NCBI GenBank assembly: GCA_050329975.1
Contig: JBHJOG010000124.1
Coordinates: 1-8,488, forward strand
DNA length: 8,488 bases
Source: CALKHQ01 sp050329975
GTDB lineage: Bacteria; Pseudomonadota; Alphaproteobacteria; CALKHQ01
Direction: 5' to 3'
How positions within the stretch are numbered: the stretch's first letter is position 1; each line of letters begins with the position of its first letter. The position numbers were made by a program, and so were the translations under genes. Positions 1 to 6,197 of the stretch are shown in pieces. The notes beneath the pieces are model-generated. The model did no database searches, was not told the DNA's origin, and saw only the letters and a program-made list of their open reading frames with translations.

Positions 1-26
1 GCAGGGCCGGCTGTCGCCGGCCCTGC
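1..26 (-). terminator. Strong hairpin, probable terminator of the minus-strand operon
   Basis: A perfect inverted repeat has 11-bp arms (1-11 and 16-26) around a TGTC loop. It lies about 54 bases beyond the stop codon of the sulfotransferase-like gene, which fits a transcription end for the leftward unit. The hairpin is symmetrical, so it could also act on rightward transcription. The bases on its plus-strand side are not a T-run, and the minus-strand side lies outside the window. Rho-independent action is therefore inferred from the stem alone. Confidence 0.5.
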
Positions 27-79
27 CGCTCCCTTCGGCTGCTCTGTCGCAGATGCGGCCGCGCCGGTTCAATCGAGAT

Positions 80-808
80 CTACAGCGCGCAGGCCAGCAG
101 GGCCAGATAGGCCGGCATCGCCCGGTCGGCCAGCCGCCGGCCGTCGTCGTCGAGCGGCGGCGACGCGCGGTCGGGCGGGGCGAAGCCGGTGGAGGCCCAG
201 ACCGACGCGTACCAGTGCGGCGCCCAGGCCCCGTCGTCGGGACGCGGCCCGGCGGGCCAGGACAGCATCGCCTCGTCGAAGGCGATCCCGATCCGTCCGC
301 ACAGCGCGCCCAGCATCGCGCGCGGGTTCTCCAGCACCCTGGCCGCGTCGATCACCGGCGGCGCGGTGCCCAGCCGGTCGGCGGCCTGTTCGAACAAGGC
401 CCGCTGCTGCTGGAAACCGAGGTCGGCGAGCGTCGGGTTCTCCCGCTTCGCCCGGTAGCTGGCGACCACATGCGCCGGGTCGCGGATCAGGAACACGTTG
501 GTGACGCCGTCCGTCCAGTCGCGGGGAAAGCCGGGGAGCATGTGGTGGGCCATGTGCTTCTGGTAGAACAGGGCCTTTCCGCCCGGCGCCGGGCCGAGGC
601 AGGCTTGGGCGACCTTCGCCGGGTCGGTCTCGCCGGCCGCGATCACCGCCGTGCGCATCGGATGCTCGAGCCCGGTGGCGGTCAGGTAGGCGGCGTAGAA
701 CGGCTCGTCCCACACCGCGCAGTCGGCCCGCGCACCAAAGCTCCGCATCAGCGCCGTCGAGAGGTTGCGCGGCCCCGACCACATCGCGATGCGGATGGGG
801 TCGCTCAT
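80..808 (-). CDS. Sulfotransferase-like P-loop protein
   Basis: This 242-residue protein resembles the sulfotransferase superfamily of P-loop proteins. The N-terminal SGPRNLSTAL (residues 11-20) occupies the place of the 5'-phosphosulfate-binding loop. DEPFYAAYL follows at 34-42, and FLIRDPAHVVASYRAKR at 106-122 looks like the 3'-phosphate-binding segment (Arg109, Ser117). Members of this group are often annotated only as 'sulfotransferase family' or, by association, as 'branched-chain aminotransferase-like'; a true sulfo acceptor is not known to me. There is no signal peptide, so it is probably cytoplasmic. Start choice: ATG at 808 has GGGAGGG nine bases upstream, whereas for the in-frame ATG at 817 the same purine run abuts the start codon, so 808 is preferred. 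The gene lies downstream of, and in the same direction as, the class IV aminotransferase gene. That pairing resembles a fused plant protein and suggests a joint role. The family call is fairly secure and the substrate is unknown. Confidence 0.75.
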   Translation of the reverse strand: MSDPIRIAMWSGPRNLSTALMRSFGARADCAVWDEPFYAAYLTATGLEHPMRTAVIAAGETDPAKVAQACLGPAPGGKALFYQKHMAHHMLPGFPRDWTDGVTNVFLIRDPAHVVASYRAKRENPTLADLGFQQQRALFEQAADRLGTAPPVIDAARVLENPRAMLGALCGRIGIAFDEAMLSWPAGPRPDDGAWAPHWYASVWASTGFAPPDRASPPLDDDGRRLADRAMPAYLALLACAL

Positions 809-817
809 GTGCCGCAT

Positions 818-824
818 CCCTCCC
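818..824 (-). promoter_or_regulatory. Ribosome binding site deciding the start of the sulfotransferase-like gene
   Basis: Read on the minus strand this is GGGAGGG. It sits nine bases before the ATG at 808 and directly against the ATG at 817. Spacing favours 808 and shortens the protein by three residues relative to the longest reading frame. Confidence 0.55.
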
Positions 825-869
825 GGCCCGTCATGGGCCAGCGTGCCCGGACCGGCGGGTCAGCGGTCT

Positions 870-1036
870 CCCTCCCCCGGCACGGGGGAGGGTCGGGGAA
901 GGGGTGGCGGCGCGGGCTGGCGTACGAGGCTCCGGCTCCCGGGCAAGGAGGCGTCTCCTCCTTGCCCGAACAGGGGCGCATGTCGTGTCCGTCCGCGCCG
1001 GATGCCCCCTCCCGGCCTCCCCCGTGCCGGGGGAGG
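870..1036. repeat. Inverted pair of GC-rich palindromes around a central hairpin (BIME-like)
   Basis: The gap of 256 bases between two minus-strand genes holds three perfect hairpins. The left unit has arms CCCTCCCCCG (870-879) and CGGGGGAGGG (883-892). The right unit has arms CCTCCCCCG (1016-1024) and CGGGGGAGG (1028-1036), with the loop sequence reverse-complemented, so it is the same element inverted. Between them is an 11-bp stem, GGGCAAGGAGG (941-951) with CCTCCTTGCCC (957-967), around a CGTCT loop. Both outer units continue inward into related GGGGAGGGG-type tails. Two opposed copies of a palindrome with related flanks fit a dispersed REP/BIME-like repeat. Short reading frames here encode Pro/Arg/Gly-rich peptides and are not genes. 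The block could weaken transcription into the sulfotransferase-like gene or protect the 3' end of the aminotransferase message. Confidence 0.7.
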
Positions 1037-1064
1037 AGGCAATGCCGCGCATGGCTGCGGCGGG

Positions 1065-2021
1065 TCATCCGGCCGTGTCCTGCTCGACCAGTTGGGCGTA
1101 GAGCGTTCGGATGCGCGCCGTGACCGGGCCCATGGTGCCGTCGCCGATGATCCGGCCGTCGATCTCGCCGACGGGGGTCTGCGCCCCGAAGGTGCCGGTG
1201 AGGAAGGCCTCGTCGGCGCCGTAGGTTTCGACCAGCGAGAAGTTGCGCGCGAACACCGGGATGTTGTTCTCCCGGCACAGCGCGATCACCTTGCCCCGGG
1301 TGATGCCGTTCATGCAGTAGTCGCCGGTCGAGGTCCAGACTTCGCCCTTGCGCACGATGAAGAAGTTGCAGGCATTGGTAGTGTTGACGAAGCCGTGCGG
1401 GTCGAGCATCAGCGCCTCGTCCGCGCCCGCCTTCTCGGCCTGGATGCAGGCGAGGATGCAGTTCAGCTTGGAGTGGCTGTTCAGCTTCGGGTCCTGGGTC
1501 AGCGGCAGCCCGCGGTGCTGTGGGACCGTCGCCAGCCGGATCGGCCTTGGCAGCGTGGGCCGGCTGTGCTCGGCGATGATGACGACGGTCGGGCCGGAGC
1601 GCGACAGCGACGGGTGCTGGAACGGCCGCACCTTGACCCCGCGGGTCACCATCAGGCGGGCATGGGCGTCGTCGCGCATGCCGTTGGCGGCGGCGATCTC
1701 GTTCAGCGCCGCGGCGATCTCCTCGCGGGTCCTGCCGATGTCGAGGTCGATCGCATTGGCCGCCTCGAACAGCCGGTCGAGATGGTCGGCCAGGAACGCC
1801 CAGCGCCCGTTGTGCAGCCGCAGCCCCTCCCAGACCCCGTCGCCGAGCATGAAGCCGGAATCGTAGACCGAGACCGTCGCTTGCGCCCGCGGCAACAGCT
1901 TGCCGTCGACATGGATCAGCAGCGCGGCGTTGCGCGGGTCGTCTTCCGCCTGGTGGGCGGTGACCGCCTCGCTCTCCTCGATCATCGGGCTCGCCCCCGG
2001 ACTCGGTTCTGTGCCGCGCAT
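1065..2021 (-). CDS. Fold-type IV PLP aminotransferase, branched-chain aminotransferase-like
   Basis: The 318-residue protein belongs to the class IV (BCAT / D-amino acid aminotransferase / ADC lyase) fold. Family features include VDGKLLPRAQATVSVYDSG (38-56) then GDGVWEGLRL (60-69), the arginine-containing start of the second domain (RLMVTRGVKVRPF, 122-134), and AEKAGADEALMLDPHGFVNTT (195-215), with the cofactor-binding GITRGKVIALCR segment at 239-250. The Schiff-base lysine is Lys179 (in DPKLNS) or Lys185 (in SKLNCI); spacing to the following helix is unlike the usual KSLN pattern. The first 30 or so residues look unstructured, and an alternative ATG lies at 1985. The longer start at 2021 is chosen because it follows the preceding stop codon by one base (TAGGATG), which suggests translational coupling. 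Substrate is uncertain: branched-chain amino acids are only one possibility, and pairing with the sulfotransferase-like gene argues for a specialised reaction. Confidence 0.85.
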   Translation of the reverse strand: MRGTEPSPGASPMIEESEAVTAHQAEDDPRNAALLIHVDGKLLPRAQATVSVYDSGFMLGDGVWEGLRLHNGRWAFLADHLDRLFEAANAIDLDIGRTREEIAAALNEIAAANGMRDDAHARLMVTRGVKVRPFQHPSLSRSGPTVVIIAEHSRPTLPRPIRLATVPQHRGLPLTQDPKLNSHSKLNCILACIQAEKAGADEALMLDPHGFVNTTNACNFFIVRKGEVWTSTGDYCMNGITRGKVIALCRENNIPVFARNFSLVETYGADEAFLTGTFGAQTPVGEIDGRIIGDGTMGPVTARIRTLYAQLVEQDTAG

Positions 2022-2022
2022 C

Positions 2023-2496
2023 CTAGCGCGACGCCGCCGGCTTCGCCGCCTGTTCCGCGTAGGCGCGGATCAGCCCGTCGAAGTCCTCGAGGGCCGGCAG
2101 CGCCGGGTAGCTGTGGACCGCCGGGGTGGTCGCCCAGGGCAGCTTTTCGCTCGTCCAGGTCTCGATGAACGGCGCGAACCAGCCGGGATTGTCGAGCATC
2201 GTCGCGCGAAGGTTGACGAACCAGTCCATGCCCTCCATCCGCGTGAACATCCAACTCATGCAGTGCGGGCAGAAATGATGCCGGGGCGCCCCGTGCAGGC
2301 CGCCGATGACCGGCTCGCCCTGGGTGACCGCGAACCCCTCGCTCGGGATCGCCACACTCAGCGAATAGGCGCTGGCGCTCATCCGCTGGCAGCCGGTGCA
2401 GTGGCAGGCCATGGTGAGCAGCGGCGGCGAGCTGATGCGCAGACGCACCTGTCCGCAGCGGCAGCCACCCTCCCAGGGCAAGTTCCAATCGCTCAT
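2023..2496 (-). CDS. GFA-family zinc-binding protein (CENP-V/GFA domain)
   Basis: The 157-residue protein has the full cysteine pattern of the GFA fold: GGCRCGQVRLRI with Cys12 and Cys14, CHCTGCQRMS with Cys31, Cys33 and Cys36, and FCPHCMSWMF with Cys76 and Cys79. These would bind one structural and one more exposed zinc ion. The family is named after a glutathione-dependent formaldehyde-activating enzyme, but most members have no proven activity, so no reaction is assigned. The start at 2496 is supported by AAAGGGA (minus-strand reading of 2504-2510) seven bases upstream. It is the first gene of the leftward unit and its stop is one base from the aminotransferase start. On the other side it faces the enamidase-like gene across a divergent gap of about 110 bases. 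The family call is firm; the function is open. Confidence 0.88.
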   Translation of the reverse strand: MSDWNLPWEGGCRCGQVRLRISSPPLLTMACHCTGCQRMSASAYSLSVAIPSEGFAVTQGEPVIGGLHGAPRHHFCPHCMSWMFTRMEGMDWFVNLRATMLDNPGWFAPFIETWTSEKLPWATTPAVHSYPALPALEDFDGLIRAYAEQAAKPAASR

Positions 2497-2562
2497 GATC
2501 TGGTCCCTTTTCCGGTCTCGTCGTCATCGTCCATGACCTGGATGCCGGCTTGCGCGGAAAAC

Positions 2563-2579
2563 ATGTGTATGCAAACAAT
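2563..2579. promoter_or_regulatory. Candidate operator in the divergent promoter region
   Basis: ATGTGTATGCAAACAAT lies in a short AT-rich island within otherwise GC-rich DNA, about 30 bases before the enamidase-like start. Its core TGTATGCAAACA (2566-2577) is a 12-bp palindrome with one mismatched pair (5 of 6 match). The heptamer GTATGCA (2567-2573) recurs in a second near-palindrome before the binding-protein gene. GntR-family regulators often bind TGTAT...ATACA-like sites, which makes that family the first guess. No clear sigma-70 promoter boxes could be assigned on either strand. Confidence 0.35.
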
Positions 2580-2599
2580 TTACCCAGGCAGCGAACCAC

Positions 2600-2604
2600 G
2601 GAGG
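2600..2604 (+). promoter_or_regulatory. Ribosome binding site deciding the enamidase-like start
   Basis: GGAGG with a five-base spacer (CGACG) precedes the ATG at 2610. An in-frame TTG at 2550 would add 20 residues that run through the candidate operator and match no part of the family, so the 2610 start is preferred. Confidence 0.75.
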
Positions 2605-2609
2605 CGACG

Positions 2610-3803
2610 ATGGCAGAACAGGCGGCATCCCCGCCATCGGGCAGTCTGGCGATCCGCAACATCGGCCTGCTGCTCTCCGGCCGGATCGAGCAGCCGATCC
2701 TGGACGCCGACTGCATCCTCTGCGAGGGCGGGCGGATCGCGGCCGTCGGCCGGGAGGCGGACGTCGACCTGTCCGGCGTCGCCGTGCTGGTCGACGCCAA
2801 CGGCACCACGGTCGCGCCGGGCCTGATCGACAGCCATGTCCATCCGGTGATCGGCGACTACACGCCGCGCCAGCAGCAGCTGAACTGGATCGATTCCACC
2901 CTGCACGGCGGGGTGACGACGATGATCTCTGCCGGCGAGGTGCATGCGCCCGGACGGCCGAAGGACATCGTCGGGCTGAAGGCGCACGCTATCGCCACCC
3001 AGCGCTTCTACGAGAATTTCCGGCCCTCCGGCGTCAAGGTGCTGGCCGGTGCGCCGGTGATCGAGACCGGCATGGTCGAGCAGGATTTCAAGGACCTCGC
3101 GGACGCGGGCGTCACCCTGCTCGGCGAGGTCGGGCTCGGCAGCGTCAAGGATGCCGCCAACGCCAAGCAGATGGTCGCCTGGGCGCGCAAACACGGCATC
3201 CAGTCGACGATCCACACCGGCGGCCCGTCGATCCCCGGCTCCGGGCTGATCGACAAGGACGTGGTGCTGGAGGCCGACACCGACGTCATCGGGCACATCA
3301 ACGGCGGCCACACCGCGCTGCCCGACGACCAGATCGTCTGCCTGTGCGAACAATGCGGGCGCGGGCTGGAGATCGTGCACAACGGCAACGAGCGCGCCGC
3401 CCTGCTGACGGTGAACACCGCCCGCGAACTCGGCCAGCTCGACCGGGTCATCCTCGGCACCGACGGCCCGGCCGGCTCGGGCGTGCAGCCGCTCGGCATT
3501 TTGAGGATGATCGCGCTGGTCGCCGGCATGACCGCGACTCCGCCCGAGATAGCCTTCTGCTTCGCCACCGGCAACACCGCGCGCGTGCGCAAGCTCGACT
3601 GCGGTATCGTCGAGGCGGGCCGCGCCGCCGACTTCGTCCTCATGGACCGGGCCCAGCACGCGCCGGGCGCGACGCTGCTGCAGTCGGTCGCCCAGGGCAA
3701 CCTGCCGGGGGTCGGGATGACGGTCATCGACGGCGTGATCCGCAGCGAGCGCAGCCGCAACACGCCGCCGGCGACCGCCCTGCCGCAGATCGTGCGCCGC
3801 TGA
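2610..3803 (+). CDS. Amidohydrolase, enamidase-like (6-oxotetrahydronicotinate hydrolase family)
   Basis: This 397-residue metal-dependent amidohydrolase begins with a small beta domain (AIRNIGLLLSGRIEQPIL, 14-31) and continues into the TIM barrel. Visible metal-site candidates are DSHVH (His76, His78), Glu173 in LGEVGLG, His202 in IHTGG, His229 in GHINGG and Asp285 in GTDGP. From memory, Eubacterium barkeri enamidase shares LHGGVTTMISAG, GRPKD, RPxGVKV, HTGGxSIPGS, HINGG, PLGILR, ATGN and the C-terminal SRNTPPA, all in the same order. Enamidase opens the ring of 1,4,5,6-tetrahydro-6-oxonicotinate, releasing ammonia and 2-formylglutarate, with a binuclear metal centre. The length is close to that family. 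The protein lacks a signal peptide and should be cytoplasmic. A Liv-type ABC importer follows directly on the same strand, suggesting that the imported compound or its product is the substrate. Enamidase-like family: good confidence. The exact substrate is inferred and could be another cyclic enamide or lactam. Confidence 0.82.
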   Translation: MAEQAASPPSGSLAIRNIGLLLSGRIEQPILDADCILCEGGRIAAVGREADVDLSGVAVLVDANGTTVAPGLIDSHVHPVIGDYTPRQQQLNWIDSTLHGGVTTMISAGEVHAPGRPKDIVGLKAHAIATQRFYENFRPSGVKVLAGAPVIETGMVEQDFKDLADAGVTLLGEVGLGSVKDAANAKQMVAWARKHGIQSTIHTGGPSIPGSGLIDKDVVLEADTDVIGHINGGHTALPDDQIVCLCEQCGRGLEIVHNGNERAALLTVNTARELGQLDRVILGTDGPAGSGVQPLGILRMIALVAGMTATPPEIAFCFATGNTARVRKLDCGIVEAGRAADFVLMDRAQHAPGATLLQSVAQGNLPGVGMTVIDGVIRSERSRNTPPATALPQIVRR

Positions 3804-3806
3804 AGG

Positions 3807-3821
3807 CGGCAGCACCTGCCG
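3807..3821 (+). terminator. Small hairpin after the enamidase-like gene, weak terminator or attenuator
   Basis: CGGCAG (3807-3812) and CTGCCG (3816-3821) form a 6-bp stem around a CAC loop, starting four bases after the stop codon and followed by ACTCTTT. The stem is short and the T-run poor, so any termination is probably partial and read-through into the transporter genes is plausible. Confidence 0.3.
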
Positions 3822-3864
3822 ACTCTTTGCGCTTGCGGGGCCGATGCCGCGAAATTACTCTTCG

Positions 3865-3880
3865 TTCGTATGCATATGAA
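3865..3880. promoter_or_regulatory. Candidate operator upstream of the binding-protein gene
   Basis: TTCGTATGCATATGAA is a 16-bp palindrome with one mismatched pair (7 of 8 match) centred on TATGCATA. It lies in the AT-rich part of the 151-base gap between the enamidase-like gene and the binding-protein gene, about 75 bases before the start codon. It shares GTATGCA (3868-3874) with the site at 2563-2579. This gap may therefore hold its own promoter under the same regulator. No convincing -35/-10 pair could be fixed. Confidence 0.4.
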
Positions 3881-3954
3881 AATGCAGGCCTGAAAAGAAC
3901 AGACGGTCGGGGTGGCAGCACCGGACAGGTGCGGATGGGGAAAGGAGCCAGCAG

Positions 3955-5247
3955 ATGAGGAAGTCGTTATCGGGCGGGCCGGTGATCTCGCGGCGGAGCG
4001 CGCTCAGAGGCCTCGGGATGGGAGCATCGCTGGCGGCCGCGCCAGGCCTTGTCCGCTACGCCCAGGCTCATGGCGACGCGCCGATCCGGCTCGGTGCGCC
4101 GTTCCATCGCACCGGCATCGGCGCCTCCTACGGCCGCTGGTACGAGCAGGTCGCCAGCGCCGCCGTCGACCTGATCAACGCCGAGGGCGGCATCAACGGG
4201 CACCCGATCGAGATGATCGTCGAGGACGACGGCACCGATCCGCAGCGCGCCACCGAGGTGGTGGAGAAGCTGGTCGCCGAGCACAATGTCGACCTCGTGT
4301 TCGGGCACCTGTTTTCCCACGTCGTGGTGGCGACCGCACCGCGCATGGGCGAACTCAAGGTCCCCTACCTGATCTGTTCCGAGGGGCACCAGACCGCTGC
4401 GGTCAGCCTGAACCGCTATGTGCTGCAGCCGTGCATCACCGACGTCAAGGCGCAGGTGATCTCGATGGCACCGTGGGTCGCGGCCAACCTGGGCAGGAAA
4501 GTCACCATGTTCTTTCCGGACTACGCCTTCGGCCACGACCACCGCGACTATTTCTCGGCCGCGATCGCCGAGCAGGGCGGCGAGGTGCTGGCGCTGATCC
4601 CGATTCCGCCGACCGAGACCTCGTTCACCCGCTACTTCCCGAACATCCCGGCCGACACCGAGGTGATCTACCACGTGATGGTCGGCCCGGGCGTGCTCAC
4701 CTTCGTCAAGGAGCTGGGCGAGTATCTGGGGCCGGACCGGCCGGAGATCTTCGGCTTCATCGATTCCCTCGAGGCGGTCGACCTGGCGTCGCCGCAGCTC
4801 GAGTTCCTCGAGGGTACCTATTTCTGGGAAGGCCATCCGCGCTATGCCCAGCCCGACCAGAGCGAGCACGACGCCTTCTACCGAGCGACGGTCGGGGTCG
4901 ACGACAACGGGGCCAGCGTTGCCGACGCGCGCGACGTCAGCACCTACGCCCACATGTTCTCGGTGTGGGAGACCCTGTTCGCGATCAAGCAGGGCATGGA
5001 GATGTGCGACTATCACGGCCCCGAGGACCGGGTCGCATTCATCGAGGCGATGGAGTCGATCGAGAGCTTCGCGGAGAGCCGCGAGCACCCGCAGGGCGAC
5101 AAGATCTTCGACGCCCGCCTGCACCAGTGCTTCGGCCACCAGTTCATCTCGCGGGTGGAGAATAGCCGGCTCAACGTCCTCCACCGCACCGCGATCGAGG
5201 ACGGCCTCTACGAGCCCGAGGGCGACTACACCCAGATGTCGTTCTGA
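3955..5247 (+). CDS. Liv-type ABC transporter substrate-binding protein, Tat-exported
   Basis: The 430-residue protein is a type 1 periplasmic binding protein of the LivK/Peripla_BP_6 family, the solute receptor of the importer encoded downstream. The N-terminus carries a twin-arginine signal: SRRSALRG with Arg13-Arg14, then a hydrophobic stretch (GLGMGASLAAAPGLV) and a likely cleavage after AQA at residue 38. The mature protein starts with IRLGAPFHRTG and has the family's INAEGGINGHPIEMIVEDDG (74-93), followed by DPQRATEVVEKLV at 95-107 and an inter-lobe KVTMFFPDYAFGHDH segment (182-196). The start is fixed by AAAGGAG (3941-3947) seven bases upstream. A 68-base gap with a strong hairpin separates it from the first permease gene, which fits higher expression of the receptor. 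Branched-chain amino acids, amides and aromatic or heterocyclic acids are all transported by this family; the enamidase-like neighbour favours the last group, but the ligand cannot be read from the sequence. Confidence 0.88.
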   Translation: MRKSLSGGPVISRRSALRGLGMGASLAAAPGLVRYAQAHGDAPIRLGAPFHRTGIGASYGRWYEQVASAAVDLINAEGGINGHPIEMIVEDDGTDPQRATEVVEKLVAEHNVDLVFGHLFSHVVVATAPRMGELKVPYLICSEGHQTAAVSLNRYVLQPCITDVKAQVISMAPWVAANLGRKVTMFFPDYAFGHDHRDYFSAAIAEQGGEVLALIPIPPTETSFTRYFPNIPADTEVIYHVMVGPGVLTFVKELGEYLGPDRPEIFGFIDSLEAVDLASPQLEFLEGTYFWEGHPRYAQPDQSEHDAFYRATVGVDDNGASVADARDVSTYAHMFSVWETLFAIKQGMEMCDYHGPEDRVAFIEAMESIESFAESREHPQGDKIFDARLHQCFGHQFISRVENSRLNVLHRTAIEDGLYEPEGDYTQMSF

Positions 5248-5256
5248 CCCGCAGGC

Positions 5257-5293
5257 CCCTCGCCCGCCCGCTTGCTGCGTCTGCGGGCGAGGG
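5257..5293 (+). other. Intercistronic hairpin between binding-protein and permease genes
   Basis: CCCTCGCCCGC (5257-5267) and GCGGGCGAGGG (5283-5293) pair perfectly over 11 bp around a 15-base loop, about ten bases after the binding-protein stop. No T-run follows (TCTGCCTGG), so it is not a clear intrinsic terminator. In other binding-protein-dependent importers such hairpins protect the upstream message or cause partial termination, giving more receptor than permease. That role is inferred here. Confidence 0.6.
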
Positions 5294-5315
5294 TCTGCCT
5301 GGCCAGGTGTGAGCC

Positions 5316-6197
5316 TTGGATTTCGGCCCGTTCCTCTTCCTCGCCACGCTCGAGGGGCTCGTCCAGGCGGCGGTGCTGACGCTGACCGCGCTCGGCCTGT
5401 CGCTGGTGTTCGGCGTGATGCGGGTGGTCAACGTCGCCCATGGCGAGTTCTACATGCTGGGCGCGGTCATCGCCTGGTGGGTGACCGGGCTGGTCGGCGG
5501 CCACCCCGCGCTCGGCTTCCTGGTCGCGCTGGCGGTGAGCCCGCTCATCGTCGGCGCGATCGCGCTGGCCGGCGAGCGGCTGATCCTGAAGCGGCTGGAC
5601 TACAATCCCGAGAGCACGATCGTCGCCACCATCGGCTTGCTCTACATCATCCAGCAGGCGACTCTGATGCTCTACGGCCCCGACGCCCGGCCGGTCGAGC
5701 CGCCGTTCTACTTCACCGTGCGGTTCCCAGATTTCGGCTACTCCGGCTACAAGCTGGCGGTGATCGCCGTCGCCATCCTGCTCCTGGTCGGCACCTGGTT
5801 CGTGGTGCGCAAGACCAGAATCGGACTGGTCATGCGGGCGACCCAGCACGACAGCGAAACAGCGCAGGCCTTCGGCATCCCGGTCGGACGGGTCTATGCC
5901 CAGGTGTTCACGCTCGGCGCCATGCTGGCGGCGGTGGCCGCGGTGCTGGTGGTGCCGATCCAGCAGGCTCACTACCTGATGGGCCGCGACCCGCTGCTGC
6001 TGTCGTTCATCGTCGTCATCATCGGCGGGCTGGGCAGCATCCAGGGCACGGTGGTGGCCGCGGTGCTGATCGGGCTCAGCGACGGCATCCTGTCGGTGTT
6101 CTTCTCGCCGACGCTGGCCAAGATCGTGTCGACCCTGTTCGTCGCACTGGTCCTGGTGTTCCGGCCCCAGGGCCTGTTCGGGAAGAAGGCGTGGTGA
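5316..6197 (+). CDS. livH: Branched-chain amino acid-type ABC transporter permease LivH
   Basis: The 293-residue integral membrane protein is the first permease of the importer. It shows the LivH hallmark MRVVNVAHGEFYMLGA (35-50), the cytoplasmic coupling loop around MRATQHDSETAQAFGI (173-188) that contacts the ATPases, the segment IIGGLGSIQGT (235-245), and the C-terminal FRPQGLFG (282-289). Hydrophobic runs fit about eight membrane helices. The start is a TTG at 5316, supported by AGGTG (5305-5309) six bases upstream and by the family's usual start just before the first helix; no closer in-frame ATG or GTG exists before that helix. The gene's TGA overlaps the GTG start of the next permease. 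The symbol describes the family position, not a proven leucine/isoleucine/valine substrate. Confidence 0.9.
   Translation: MDFGPFLFLATLEGLVQAAVLTLTALGLSLVFGVMRVVNVAHGEFYMLGAVIAWWVTGLVGGHPALGFLVALAVSPLIVGAIALAGERLILKRLDYNPESTIVATIGLLYIIQQATLMLYGPDARPVEPPFYFTVRFPDFGYSGYKLAVIAVAILLLVGTWFVVRKTRIGLVMRATQHDSETAQAFGIPVGRVYAQVFTLGAMLAAVAAVLVVPIQQAHYLMGRDPLLLSFIVVIIGGLGSIQGTVVAAVLIGLSDGILSVFFSPTLAKIVSTLFVALVLVFRPQGLFGKKAW

Noticed and set aside
870..1036. CRISPR-like or phage attachment interpretation of the hairpin block
   Set aside because: There are only two outer copies, they are inverted and not direct, and there are no regular spacers, integrase or tRNA nearby.
53..1123. Long plus-strand reading frame opposite the sulfotransferase-like gene
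   Set aside because: It is Arg/Gly/Pro-rich, has no recognisable domain, and runs through the hairpin repeats. It is a shadow of the minus-strand gene in high-GC DNA.
2550..2609. N-terminal extension of the enamidase-like protein from a TTG
   Set aside because: The 20 extra residues cover the candidate operator and show no family similarity, whereas the ATG at 2610 has GGAGG at ideal spacing.
3808..3922. Direct repeat GGCAGCACC at 3808-3816 and 3914-3922
   Set aside because: Nine GC-rich bases can recur by chance at this base composition, and the first copy is explained by the small hairpin. There is no further flanking similarity.
3967..5184. 405-codon minus-strand frame opposite the receptor gene
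   Set aside because: The composition is typical of antisense high-GC frames (Asp/Arg/Val/Leu/Gly-rich). The plus-strand frame carries a signal peptide, ribosome site and family motifs, so this one is not a gene.
4844..6193. Apparent 450-residue N-terminal extension of LivM in the same open frame
   Set aside because: It is the out-of-frame reading of the receptor and livH genes. LivM homologues begin near the GTG at 6194, which overlaps the livH stop.
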